Below, one piece after another: positions 28,083 through 36,782 of a stretch of 64,000 nt of DNA. The stretch is taken from assembly GCA_934162425.1 (NCBI GenBank), contig CAKPIS010000001.1, positions 124,001 to 188,000 of the forward strand, read 5' to 3'. Source of the stretch: an uncultured Bacilli bacterium (lineage in GTDB: Bacteria; Bacillota_I; Bacilli_A; RF39; UBA660). The translations under genes and the position numbers were made by a program. Positions within the stretch are counted from its first letter, which is position 1; each line of letters opens with the position of its first letter. The notes below the pieces were generated by a model. It was not told where the DNA came from. It made no database searches and worked only from the letters and a program-made list of their open reading frames with translations.

Positions 28083-30116
28083 TTATTTTTTAAATATTCT
28101 AGTTGTATTTAAAATAGTAAGAAGTGTAACTCCTGTATCTGCAAACACTGCTTGCCACATACTAGCTATTCCAAGAAAGCTAAGTAATAGCACTAATATC
28201 TTTACTCCTATTGCAAAAATTAAATTCTGTTTAATTATCTTTTTAGTTAGTTTTGATATTTTAATAGCTTTTGGAATTTTAAGTAGTGAATCATTCATTA
28301 TAACAACATCAGATGCTTCTATAGCAGACGATGATCCAACACCGCCCATTGATATACCTACATTAGATAAAGCAAGAGATGGTGCATCATTTATTCCATC
28401 ACCAACAAATGCAGTTTTCTTTTTATTATTTTTAATTAGTTTTTCTAACTCATTATATTTATCTATTGGAAGCATTTCATACTTAACATTATCTATGTTT
28501 GCCCTTTTAGCTATTTCAAGAGCAACATCCTTATTATCTCCCGTAAACATAAAGGTTTTAATATTCATATTTTTAAGTTCTTCTATAGCTTTAGGAGAAT
28601 CTTTTTTCACATCATCAATTAATTTTAAAGCTGCTACTACACTTTCATTAATACTTAAATATATTCTATTATCATTGATTTTAGATTTAACAAAGGAAGA
28701 AGAACCAATTTTAAATTTATCTTTTTTTATTTCAAAACTTAATCCTTTACCACTATGTTCTTTAAAATTTTTAACATCATCTGCCTTTACCTTTTGGTTA
28801 AAAATTTTTAATATAGATTTAGCTACTGGATGATTAGATAACATCTCACCTTTTACAAAGTAATTAATAACATCATCCTTTTTATATTTATTATCTAATA
28901 TATCAAGCTCATATCCATTTGCAATGCCACTTGTTATAGTTCCAGTTTTATCAAATACTATCTCACTTACATCACTTAGAGCCTCTAAATAGTCACTTCC
29001 TTTAACTAATATTCCATCTAAAGAAGCTCTTCCGATACCAGAAAAATAACCAAGAGGAACACTAATTGCAATAGCACATGGACAAGATACTACTAAGAAT
29101 ACTAATGCTCTATAAAGCGCATCATTAAAGCTAACTTTAAATAAAGGAAGTATTAATACTATTAAAATTGCAAGTATAATAATAATTGGAGTATATATTT
29201 TAGCAGCAGCTCCTACAAAGTTTTCTGTCTTAGCTTTTCTATCACTTGCATTTTCAGTTAATTCAAGTATTTTTGATACTGTAGAGTTTTCATAAGCACT
29301 AGTTACCTTAACTTCTATTAATCCTTCCATATTAATAGAACCAGATAAAACAGCATCTCCTTCTTTAACATTCCTTAGCTTACTTTCTCCTGTTAAAGCA
29401 GCAGTATCAAGCGATGCACTTCCCTTTACAATAATACCATCAAGAGGAAACTTTTCACCCTTTTTAACTATTATTATATCATCTGTATTAACTAAGTTAG
29501 GATCTACTTTTTCTATTCTTTTTCCTACCTTTAAATTAGCATATTCTGGCTTAATATCCATTAAACTACTAATTGATTTTCTAGAGTTATTAACAGCTAC
29601 TTCTTCTAATATCTTACCTATTTCATATAGTATTATAACCATTAAACCTTCATGAATATTATTAGTAAAATAAGCTCCAACACAAGATATCGTAACAAGT
29701 AAATTTTCATTAATAATTTTAGATTTAATAAGCAATTTAACTGCGTTTGTAAATGTTCTATATAACAAAATAGCATAGCCTAATATTATAAATATTTTAC
29801 CTAACTTACCTTCAAATACAAATATTCCAATAATAGAAAATAAAATGCCTAAAATAAGTCTTACAACATGAAACTTTAATTTAGATTTATTTTCTACCAC
29901 CTCATTTAAATCTAATACCTTACTATCAGGTTCTACCATATCTACTATAGAAGAAACTAATTTTTTAGGATTTTTACTATCCGTTTCAACAGTAATTAAA
30001 AGCTTAGAAAAATTAACTGAAGCATTTTTAATATCACTATTTTCATTTAATTTCTTTTCAATATTAAGTGCACACCCAGCACAATCAAGACTACTTAATT
30101 TATATTTATATTTCAT
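28083..30116 (-). CDS. Heavy-metal P1B-type ATPase (zinc/cadmium exporter)
   Basis: 677 residues. An N-terminal heavy-metal domain has C12-A-G-C15; membrane helices, the actuator TGES, the metal-binding SCPCAI in helix 6, phosphorylation motif DKTGT and hinge GDGINDAP follow. The CPC motif and a short heavy-metal domain fit Zn/Cd/Pb/Co exporters of the CadA/ZntA class. It starts inside the end of the ArsR-type regulator gene (overlap 11 bases), so both are one metal-responsive operon. Confidence 0.95.
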   Translation of the reverse strand: MKYKYKLSSLDCAGCALNIEKKLNENSDIKNASVNFSKLLITVETDSKNPKKLVSSIVDMVEPDSKVLDLNEVVENKSKLKFHVVRLILGILFSIIGIFVFEGKLGKIFIILGYAILLYRTFTNAVKLLIKSKIINENLLVTISCVGAYFTNNIHEGLMVIILYEIGKILEEVAVNNSRKSISSLMDIKPEYANLKVGKRIEKVDPNLVNTDDIIIVKKGEKFPLDGIIVKGSASLDTAALTGESKLRNVKEGDAVLSGSINMEGLIEVKVTSAYENSTVSKILELTENASDRKAKTENFVGAAAKIYTPIIIILAILIVLILPLFKVSFNDALYRALVFLVVSCPCAIAISVPLGYFSGIGRASLDGILVKGSDYLEALSDVSEIVFDKTGTITSGIANGYELDILDNKYKKDDVINYFVKGEMLSNHPVAKSILKIFNQKVKADDVKNFKEHSGKGLSFEIKKDKFKIGSSSFVKSKINDNRIYLSINESVVAALKLIDDVKKDSPKAIEELKNMNIKTFMFTGDNKDVALEIAKRANIDNVKYEMLPIDKYNELEKLIKNNKKKTAFVGDGINDAPSLALSNVGISMGGVGSSSAIEASDVVIMNDSLLKIPKAIKISKLTKKIIKQNLIFAIGVKILVLLLSFLGIASMWQAVFADTGVTLLTILNTTRIFKK

Positions 30117-30396
30117 TTATATGTTCACATCCCATCATAAAAATTTTTTCAACATGGTCATCTGCTAAAAAATAGTATGTTAAGTTTCCATCTTTTCTAT
30201 ACTTAACTAGTTTTGAATCTTTAAGTATTCTAAGTTGATGTGAAACTGCTGATTGACTAACCCCTATTTTTTCTGAAATATCATTTACACAAAGTTCTTC
30301 ATTTATTAATACATTTATTATCTTTACCCTAGTAGAATCACCAAATATTTTAAATAGTTCTGATAAATCTATTATTTTATCTTCATCTAGTTTCAT
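30106..30396 (-). CDS. ArsR/SmtB metal-sensing repressor with alpha-5 zinc site
   Basis: 96 residues from the ATG at 30396 (AAAGGA upstream). The winged helix includes ISEKIGVSQSAVSHQLRIL. The C-terminal helix carries Asp-x-His, ten residues, His, two residues, Glu (from DDHVEKIF to CEHINE), the exact alpha-5 site of CzrA/SmtB-type Zn/Co sensors. The alpha-3 region keeps only one Cys (ELCVND), so CadC-type sensing is less likely. It should repress its own operon with the P-type ATPase and release on zinc. Confidence 0.93.
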   Translation of the reverse strand: MKLDEDKIIDLSELFKIFGDSTRVKIINVLINEELCVNDISEKIGVSQSAVSHQLRILKDSKLVKYRKDGNLTYYFLADDHVEKIFMMGCEHINEI

Positions 30397-30409
30397 ATCT
30401 TTATCCTTT

Positions 30410-30433
30410 CTATATGAATATATGTTCATATAG
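30410..30433 (-). promoter_or_regulatory. Metal-repressor operator (11-2-11 inverted repeat)
   Basis: CTATATGAATA and TGTTCATATAG form an imperfect inverted repeat (one mismatch) resembling SmtB/CzrA operators. It covers the expected transcription start just downstream of the -10 box. Confidence 0.8.
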
Positions 30434-30437
30434 AAAT

Positions 30438-30466
30438 ATTATATGTATAAAAAAAGAAACTGTCAA
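30438..30466 (-). promoter_or_regulatory. Sigma-A promoter of the metal operon
   Basis: TTGACA (30466-30461), 17-base spacer and TATAAT (30443-30438) on the minus strand, immediately upstream of the operator. Confidence 0.85.
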
Positions 30467-30473
30467 TATTTAT

Positions 30474-30845
30474 TTAACGTTTTCTTCTTTGTTTAGAAAT
30501 ATTTTTAATTTTATACATGTTATTTAGTCTCTTTAACTCTTTTCTTTTAGATACATTATTAATTGTATTTTTTCTCATTTTAGTATTTTTATCATCATCA
30601 TAGTTAATAGCCATTTCATCATTATCTAAAAAAAGCAAATTACTATTAAAAATATAATTATAAATATCTCCTATACTTTTATAAGATAAATCTTCATACA
30701 ATCTATAAATCTTATCATTTACATGTAATTCATAATAATCATCATATTTAATAACTAAATATCTAATATTATACATCGATAATTTTTTTAATAAAGAGTC
30801 TAAAAATATATAAGAATTATTCGATAAAATTTTTATTATTTTCAC
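30474..30845 (-). CDS. Small basic-tailed hypothetical protein
   Basis: 123 residues, no membrane helix. The first 75 residues look globular (SLLKKLSMYNIRYLVIKYDD, YELHVNDKIYRLYEDL), then an acidic patch and a strongly basic tail ending KNISKQRRKR, which suggests nucleic-acid or ribosome contact. I do not recognise a family. It is the last gene of a tightly spaced five-gene run starting with the GH25 lipoprotein. Confidence 0.65.
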   Translation of the reverse strand: MKIIKILSNNSYIFLDSLLKKLSMYNIRYLVIKYDDYYELHVNDKIYRLYEDLSYKSIGDIYNYIFNSNLLFLDNDEMAINYDDDKNTKMRKNTINNVSKRKELKRLNNMYKIKNISKQRRKR

Positions 30846-30865
30846 AAAATCCCCCTACAACATAA

Positions 30866-31450
30866 TTAATCTATAATATTATTATTAGAATCAAACTTAA
30901 CATCTAAAAATTTACGGCTTGCTAAAAAGTCACACATATGAACAAATCTTTGAAATTTTGATTCTGGTTTTGGAAGAATAATATCACTATAATTATTAGT
31001 ATTCCAAGGTCCCATATGTGATGATATAACATGGCAAATAAATTCTATTTCTTTATCAGTAAAATCTAATTTATCCTTATTTTTCTTTATATATTCACAC
31101 ACTAAAATAGGATGTTCAAACTTTGTATACTCTGATTTTTCAAGACCTGATTTTAATCCATCATGCATGATTAATGAAAGTATCATTAAGTCTTTTTCAT
31201 TTTTACTATAAGCTCCAGTTATACTTTCATCATTAAACATTTCATAAGCTATTCTAACAGCTACTTTAGTATGTCTTACAAGTCCTCCATCTCCTAATGC
31301 AAATGATGGATGAAATTTACCAGTTGATGAAGCTGGAACATTAAAGAAATAATCTGGTAATAGTTCTATAAGTGAAATACCAGCTTTTTTATATCTAGGA
31401 TTATTTACATATCCTATTTCTTTTTCAAATATTTTTTTCTTATCTAACAT
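30866..31450 (-). CDS. HD-domain phosphohydrolase
   Basis: 194 residues. The HD metal site is visible as GLVRHTKVAVRIAYE (first His), LIMHDGLKSG (His-Asp), FEHPILVCEYI and CHVISSHMGPW (further His), with a final Asp near CDFLASRKF. HD proteins hydrolyse nucleotides or phosphoesters; the substrate is unknown. Start MLDKKKIF, 16 bases after the pentapeptide gene, in the five-gene operon. Confidence 0.85.
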   Translation of the reverse strand: MLDKKKIFEKEIGYVNNPRYKKAGISLIELLPDYFFNVPASSTGKFHPSFALGDGGLVRHTKVAVRIAYEMFNDESITGAYSKNEKDLMILSLIMHDGLKSGLEKSEYTKFEHPILVCEYIKKNKDKLDFTDKEIEFICHVISSHMGPWNTNNYSDIILPKPESKFQRFVHMCDFLASRKFLDVKFDSNNNIID

Positions 31451-31466
31451 TACTTAAACTTCCCTT

Positions 31467-32099
31467 CTAAAACTTAATTTTTATGCCTAACAATTTTGAC
31501 AATTCAATTGCTCCATTTAAATCTACTATAGCACCTCTTATACTTTTTATATCTATATTTATACCATTAATATCACAATTTGATAAATCAATACCATTTA
31601 AACTACTTTCATATATTTCTGTAAAAGATAAATTGCACTTATCAAAATATGTGTTTTTAAATGTATTTTCAAATAATCTAATGTTTTTCATATTGCAATT
31701 ATCAAATAAACATTTATCTGTCTTTAAAGAATAATTAGAATATTCCATATTACAATTATTAAAACTTACATCTTTTATACTAGAATTAATTATACAAGAG
31801 CCAATAAGTGAGCAGTTAACAAACTCACACCTAAGAATTAACTTATCATTTATTTCTACATTAGATAAATTACATGTATCAAATATACAATCAATAAAAT
31901 CATTATCTTTAACCAATGAATTAGAAAAATTAATGTTTTTAAACGTGCATCCATTAAACTCTACATTATTTATTGTATTATTAGGATCATCTCCTATAAA
32001 TAATGTATCATATATCTTATCTTCCATGTTAAAAGAAACATCATTTATATCTTTCTTTATTAATTCATTTTTAATAATCGGCTTTTTTATTTTGTACAT
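31467..32099 (-). CDS. Pentapeptide-repeat-like protein
   Basis: 210 residues. From about residue 40 it shows pentapeptide-type rungs (FNGCTFKNINFSNS, CIFDTCNLSNVEI, CNMKNIRLFENTF) and the characteristic C-terminal cap SSLNGIDLSNCDINGI, then LNGAIELSKLLGIKI. This suggests a right-handed quadrilateral beta-helix. Qnr-like DNA-gyrase protection is one known role of such proteins but cannot be claimed. It lies three bases after the patatin gene. Confidence 0.83.
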   Translation of the reverse strand: MYKIKKPIIKNELIKKDINDVSFNMEDKIYDTLFIGDDPNNTINNVEFNGCTFKNINFSNSLVKDNDFIDCIFDTCNLSNVEINDKLILRCEFVNCSLIGSCIINSSIKDVSFNNCNMEYSNYSLKTDKCLFDNCNMKNIRLFENTFKNTYFDKCNLSFTEIYESSLNGIDLSNCDINGINIDIKSIRGAIVDLNGAIELSKLLGIKIKF

Positions 32100-32102
32100 A
32101 TC

Positions 32103-33320
32103 CTACCTTCTTAAGATAGTCTTTAAATATATAGCACATAAAAATGCATTAGGAAACATTACTGCTAAATTATTTATCTTAGTTTTTTTATTTTGCTCTA
32201 GCATTTTATAAATATAACATATAAGTTCACTACTTACAAACATTTTTTTAACACTATTATTTTTAATTGCACCAATTATAGTATTGTATGACTTAAAATT
32301 AGTTTTCAAAAACTTTTTCTTAATAAGCACATTAACAACAGAAGTTCTATATATTTTAGTTACATCCAAATCAAATGCACTCATTGTATTTTCTAATACT
32401 TTGTTAAATTCTATAGTCTTATTTTTACCATATATTTTTATGTATTTTTTTCTTAAAATATCAGTATTTATATAGCTATCTAAATTATCATAAAATCTAC
32501 CATTTATTCTATCAAAATTACGATTTAAAGAGCCTTTTTTAAACGTATAAAAATTACCATCTAAAGCATTAAATGTTTTCATAGTATCATTATATCCAAG
32601 CTTTATATCTAGTCTTGTTTGATTATTATTCATAACTAAAAAACTACCTATTTTATTTCTTGGAGTTATCATGGTAATTGGTACTGATTTATCTTTAACC
32701 TTTCTCATAATACCAATAGCTCTTAAATCAACTCCAATTATTTCATCTGCACCAAGCTCTATAGCTAAATTAATAGGCATATTATCATAATAACCACCAT
32801 CAATATAAGATTCATTTTCTATGTTTTTTATTTTAAAAGCTGGAAAACAGCAAGAAGAAGCTATTAAATAATCATGAAGTTTATCTTTTTCCATTTTATT
32901 TTTAGTCATTAAAACAGGTTTCATAGAAGGAAATTTAACAGTAACTAATCCATAGTCTATATCAGAATTAAAGAACTTATCAGGGTCTATGTTTTCTTTT
33001 ATCATTTTTTCAAGTCCTGGAGTCTCTAATCCACCTTGCAGTGCACCTTTAGTATAATTAATAGCTAAAGCTTTTTTACCCTTAGTATTACTTCCACTAG
33101 TTTCCATATCTATTTTATAAACTTTTTTATAATCCATAAAATACCAAAGTTTATATACATCAGAAAAATTACCTTGTACCATAAAAGCACCATTAATAGC
33201 TCCTATTGAAGTACCTGTTACTATACTATAATCCATTTTGAGTTTTCTAATAGCCATCCAAAATCCTAACTGGTAGCCACCTTTTCCACCACCACCAGAT
33301 AAAACAATAGCCCTTTTCAT
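32103..33320 (-). CDS. Patatin-like phospholipase
   Basis: 405 residues from the ATG at 33320 (GGTGG seven bases upstream, replacing a longer TTG-led reading). The oxyanion loop is LSGGGGKGGYQLG at the N-terminus, the nucleophile Ser is in GTSIGAING, and the dyad Asp is in YIDGGYYDN. So a Ser-Asp lipid acyl hydrolase. The C-terminal part (about 250-405) is not recognised. Cytoplasmic or secreted by an unknown route; it follows the GH25 lipoprotein by 13 bases. Confidence 0.92.
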   Translation of the reverse strand: MKRAIVLSGGGGKGGYQLGFWMAIRKLKMDYSIVTGTSIGAINGAFMVQGNFSDVYKLWYFMDYKKVYKIDMETSGSNTKGKKALAINYTKGALQGGLETPGLEKMIKENIDPDKFFNSDIDYGLVTVKFPSMKPVLMTKNKMEKDKLHDYLIASSCCFPAFKIKNIENESYIDGGYYDNMPINLAIELGADEIIGVDLRAIGIMRKVKDKSVPITMITPRNKIGSFLVMNNNQTRLDIKLGYNDTMKTFNALDGNFYTFKKGSLNRNFDRINGRFYDNLDSYINTDILRKKYIKIYGKNKTIEFNKVLENTMSAFDLDVTKIYRTSVVNVLIKKKFLKTNFKSYNTIIGAIKNNSVKKMFVSSELICYIYKMLEQNKKTKINNLAVMFPNAFLCAIYLKTILRR

Positions 33321-33333
33321 ATTATCACCACCA

Positions 33334-34518
33334 CTATTTATAAAGTATATCAACGTCAACTAAATTATCTATTCCATCTATTTTAGCATTATTAGTAAGC
33401 TGCCAAACCTTATACTTACCAGAATAATTAGTATTATTAGTATAATGTGCAAGCCATACAGAATAATTATCAATATTCCATATATTCTCTAAATAATTTT
33501 TACTACTATAAAGCATACCGTCATAGCCATTTTTCTTTAAAGTATCTAAATATGATAATGCAATAGAATTAATATCATTAAAATTTAAATTATACGAATT
33601 AAATGAAGTAAAGTTTTCCCAGTCAAATACTATAGGAAGTTCTAGTTTTTCATTATTTAAAGTTTTAATAACCCATGATGCCTGCTTGCTAGCTTCCTTT
33701 TTACTTGATGCCATACTATATAAATATACTCCAACATCTAAAGAAGCTTCTTTTGCTTTTTTATAATTTTCTTTAAATTTAGGATCTATAGTAACAATAC
33801 CATTTATTTCTTTTTGAACTCCAATTCTAATAAATACAAATTCACATCCAGCTTCTTTAACCTTTTTAAAATCTATATTTTTTTGCCATCTAGATACATC
33901 AATACCAATTTTATTATCATCACTTTTATAATTATTATAAATATCACTAAACAAAATAGATGAATCAGTATTACTACTGTTATTATTTGTACTAGTAGTA
34001 TTATCTATCACATTAAGTTTCATGTTATAAATAAGTTCATTATCACTACTATCTTTAATAGAAAACGATATATCATATACGCCAGGCGTATTTACATCAT
34101 AATTACCATTTACATTACAAGAAGGATTTCTATCATAATTATCTCCATAACTAATTAAAGAACACAAATTATTATCGTACCCTTTTTTAACTACGCGAGT
34201 AGATGATATAACAACTGGCTTTTCATTATCTACAACATTATACTTTATGTGATATAAGTAATTTTTTCTTTTAATTTTAAAGCGTAAATTATATATATTT
34301 TCTCCCAATTTATCAGTTTTAATAGAAACATTTTTATTAATATCTAAATTTGTATTTTCTATTATATCTTTTAATAAAATATTATCATATACTAATATAT
34401 CTTTTCGCTTAATATTTATATAGTATCCTTTTGGAAGCTCATCAATAATTGTTTTTGAACAACCAGTTAAACAAATAAGTAAAAGTAAAATAAAAAATTT
34501 AAAATATTTCATACGCAT
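33334..34518 (-). CDS. GH25-family lysozyme lipoprotein
   Basis: 394 residues. A lipobox (LLLLICLTGC) marks a lipoprotein. Residues about 30-190 form one or two beta-sandwich modules, followed by an Asn/Ser/Thr linker. The C-terminal GH25 muramidase domain begins GIDVSRWQKNIDFKKVK and contains VFIRIG and the acidic pair in PIVFDWEN, so it should cleave peptidoglycan N-acetylmuramyl links. Start codons GTG 34521, ATG 34518 and ATG 34512 are all possible; there is no ribosome site, and a TGATACAAT -10 sits directly upstream. Confidence 0.9.
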   Translation of the reverse strand: MRMKYFKFFILLLLICLTGCSKTIIDELPKGYYINIKRKDILVYDNILLKDIIENTNLDINKNVSIKTDKLGENIYNLRFKIKRKNYLYHIKYNVVDNEKPVVISSTRVVKKGYDNNLCSLISYGDNYDRNPSCNVNGNYDVNTPGVYDISFSIKDSSDNELIYNMKLNVIDNTTSTNNNSSNTDSSILFSDIYNNYKSDDNKIGIDVSRWQKNIDFKKVKEAGCEFVFIRIGVQKEINGIVTIDPKFKENYKKAKEASLDVGVYLYSMASSKKEASKQASWVIKTLNNEKLELPIVFDWENFTSFNSYNLNFNDINSIALSYLDTLKKNGYDGMLYSSKNYLENIWNIDNYSVWLAHYTNNTNYSGKYKVWQLTNNAKIDGIDNLVDVDILYK

Positions 34519-34527
34519 CACGAATAT

Positions 34528-34533
34528 ATTGTA
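34528..34533 (-). promoter_or_regulatory. Extended -10 promoter, possible leaderless start of the GH25 operon
   Basis: TGATACAAT on the minus strand ends seven bases before the GTG at 34521. A second TATAAT at about 34544-34549 could instead give a short leader. Confidence 0.45.
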
Positions 34534-34611
34534 TCATAAAAAATTATAATAAAGAACCCCTTTTATGTATAACAGTAAATGCATGTACATATTATATATA
34601 AGAGGTGTCAT

Positions 34612-35136
34612 ATGAAATTAAAAATATTAAAAATATTTGGAATTATATTAGCGTTCTTCCTATGCTTCCCACTTCACTTTTTATACGATAGGCTTCCATG
34701 CTTTATAACAAGTATTATAGCTCCAGTTAATGAAAGTATATGGGAACATATGAAAATATTATTTGGAAGTATAATAATATCTGGAGTAGTTCAAAAAATA
34801 ATTATCAAATTAAAAAAAGAAACTTTTAAAAATGTATGTATATCAAATTATATAGCTGCTATAACATCTATTATAATATTTCTTATAATTTATCTTCCAA
34901 TATATAATATAATAGGAGAAAAACTTATAATAACAATAATTATTATGCTTATAACTATTATCATTTCAGAAATAATTAGTTACTACATCATAAAACGTAA
35001 TAAAGATTTAAAATTAGAAAATGTTTCTATATTACTTGTATTATTTACCTACTTATTATTTGGTATATTAACATATTTTCCTATTAAAATAGATCTATTT
35101 AAAGATCCTATAAATTTAGTGTATGGAATTAAATAA
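34612..35136 (+). CDS. DUF6512-type membrane protein
   Basis: 174 residues from the ATG at 34612 (AGAGGTG upstream). Five membrane helices are predicted. The motif APVNESIWEHMKILF near residue 40 and LHFLYD before it match the DUF6512 family. Function unknown. It is divergent from the GH25 operon and convergent with tRNA-Arg. Confidence 0.83.
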   Translation: MKLKILKIFGIILAFFLCFPLHFLYDRLPCFITSIIAPVNESIWEHMKILFGSIIISGVVQKIIIKLKKETFKNVCISNYIAAITSIIIFLIIYLPIYNIIGEKLIITIIIMLITIIISEIISYYIIKRNKDLKLENVSILLVLFTYLLFGILTYFPIKIDLFKDPINLVYGIK

Positions 35137-35165
35137 AGCCCTGATATAATCAAGGCTTTTTTTGT
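35135..35165 (+). terminator. Terminator of the DUF6512 gene
   Basis: AAAGCCCTGAT pairs with ATCAAGGCTTT around a three-base loop, followed by a T-run. Confidence 0.85.
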
Positions 35166-35172
35166 TATATTA

Positions 35173-35249
35173 TGGCGTCCCCGATGCGATTTGAACGCAT
35201 GACCCCTCGCTTAGGAGGCGAGTGCTCTATCCAGCTGAGCTACGAGGAC
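35173..35249 (-). tRNA. tRNA-Arg (CCU anticodon)
   Basis: Minus-strand cloverleaf: acceptor GTCCTCG/CGGGGAC, D-arm AGCTCAGCTGGATAGAGC, anticodon stem CTCGC/GCGAG with loop CTCCTAA (anticodon CCT), T-loop TTCAAAT and an encoded CCA. It reads the AGG codon. Confidence 0.95.
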
Positions 35250-35297
35250 ACAAACTAATTATAACAAATAAAATAAAAAAAATACATAAAAATGTAT

Positions 35298-35798
35298 TTA
35301 TTTTACAAAATTAAATAGTACAACAAGCCACATACTAACTTGAGCCTTAGCACTACCAGCACCCTCAACTAAAGATACTAGTTTATCACAAAAATTTACC
35401 ATCCAAGATTCTTTATATTTTGGCACTACATTTGACATAGGAAACATATGAGCTTCTATTATATTTTGTTCTTTTTCATTTACACCAAAATAAGTAATTG
35501 CATTTTCTTTAGCAATTGTAGGATGCTTAATAAACATTTTTGTTTCAGTAATAATATTTTCATCATCTCTTACCAAAAAGAAATCATGAAGAGCACTAGC
35601 TCTTACTATAGACTTAGTATCTCCACCTATTAATTTAGATAATTTATAAGAAAGATAAGCAACTCTAACAGAGTGATTATATCTTGTATTACCATGATGA
35701 ACTATACTTTTAGTCTTTAAAAATTCTTTATGAAAAAGAATTGGTTGTGCTATTGTCATAAATTCTTTATCATCATATATCTTTTTCATTAAATTCAA
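35298..35798 (-). CDS. HD-domain family protein
   Basis: 166 residues, TTG start at 35798 (AGAGG nine bases upstream; the next ATG is too far from it). HD-type His/Asp residues: TRYNHSVRVAYLSYKL, ASALHDFFLVRDD, MFIKHPTIAKENA and EAHMFPMS. It resembles short HDIG-like hydrolases common in this bacterial group (PF01966 type). Substrate unknown. Probably monocistronic. Confidence 0.85.
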   Translation of the reverse strand: MNLMKKIYDDKEFMTIAQPILFHKEFLKTKSIVHHGNTRYNHSVRVAYLSYKLSKLIGGDTKSIVRASALHDFFLVRDDENIITETKMFIKHPTIAKENAITYFGVNEKEQNIIEAHMFPMSNVVPKYKESWMVNFCDKLVSLVEGAGSAKAQVSMWLVVLFNFVK

Positions 35799-35964
35799 TG
35801 TAATCAACCTCTTTACTTGATATTATTATATTCTTTATATATATATTATTAACGTTATTTTAACTAAAAATACTTTTTTTATAAAAGCCATATTAAGGTT
35901 ATCATAATATTATATAAAAGTAAAGTATACAAATGTTTGCTTAACAAATATTTTAAAAAGATTT

Positions 35965-36318
35965 TTAAAGTCCTCTTAAATTATGTTCTTTGATGCCCTC
36001 ATTTAATTTATTAATCTCTGAGTCAGCATACTTTTGTCTTGCTTCAGCATTTTCATATAATTTATAAGCATTCCAGATAGTATATGAACCACTTGCTACT
36101 ATAGCCCCTGTTAAAGCATAATATAAAGCTACTTCTATATTACCTGCTGCCATATCAATATATTTAGCTAAAAAATCACTTAATTCTTCTTTTGTTACTA
36201 GTGCTCTTAGAAAATAAAATAATGAAAGAGAAAGTACTCCTTTGCCACTTTTTTTAGCACTATTTTTAACATTCATATTATATTTTTTTATTTTTTCATC
36301 ATAATTTAATCTTTTCAT
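35965..36318 (-). CDS. Small membrane protein, unknown (pair member 2)
   Basis: 117 residues with two hydrophobic segments (about 28-45 and 62-85) and a charged C-terminal helix (YENAEARQKYADSEINKLNEG). No recognised family. It follows the 36348-36677 gene by 29 bases; the two have similar size and layout. Confidence 0.6.
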   Translation of the reverse strand: MKRLNYDEKIKKYNMNVKNSAKKSGKGVLSLSLFYFLRALVTKEELSDFLAKYIDMAAGNIEVALYYALTGAIVASGSYTIWNAYKLYENAEARQKYADSEINKLNEGIKEHNLRGL

Positions 36319-36347
36319 AATATTTCCCCCTTTTTATATTATAAAAA

Positions 36348-36677
36348 TTATTTATGTAATTTACTTTCTGTATCTTTTATAAAATCTTTCATAGAATCAT
36401 CTATATATTTTGTTAATTTTCCTTGTGTTTTAAAATAATTTATAATATTAGCTACTGAACATACAGAACTACTAATGCTAGTACAAGCCAAAACTGCACA
36501 TAATATTCCAATTGTATCTTTTAAATCATATGTAGCATACTCACTTGTAATAGCACATCCAAGAGCTCCTGCACTAGATAGTGCTGAAAATAAGAAATAA
36601 GCCGAGCTTTTCATACTATAAGTATTTAAATCATCAAGATATTTATCAAAATTATCACTAGTATTATTTTCTTTCAT
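36348..36677 (-). CDS. Small membrane protein, unknown (pair member 1)
   Basis: 109 residues with a polar N-terminus, two hydrophobic segments rich in Ala, Ser and Cys (about 24-44 and 55-80) and a charged C-terminal helix. No recognised family. It is probably co-expressed with the gene at 35965-36318. Confidence 0.6.
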   Translation of the reverse strand: MKENNTSDNFDKYLDDLNTYSMKSSAYFLFSALSSAGALGCAITSEYATYDLKDTIGILCAVLACTSISSSVCSVANIINYFKTQGKLTKYIDDSMKDFIKDTESKLHK

Positions 36678-36730
36678 ATTAACAATCCCTTTTGATTAAT
36701 GCTGCGTATTATACCACAAAATAAACAAAA

Positions 36731-36778
36731 AAGCAAGTTTTACTTATGCTTCCTCATATTTACAAGCAAAACTTACCT
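36731..36778 (-). terminator. topA terminator
   Basis: AAGTTTTGCTT and AAGTAAAACTT form a bulged stem around a GCTT/AAGC inner hairpin, followed by GCTTTTTT on the minus strand. Confidence 0.65.
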
Positions 36779-36782
36779 TAAA

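Noticed and set aside
28057..28833. Plus-strand 258-codon open frame
   Set aside because: It lies antisense to the well-supported P-type ATPase and has no recognisable protein features.
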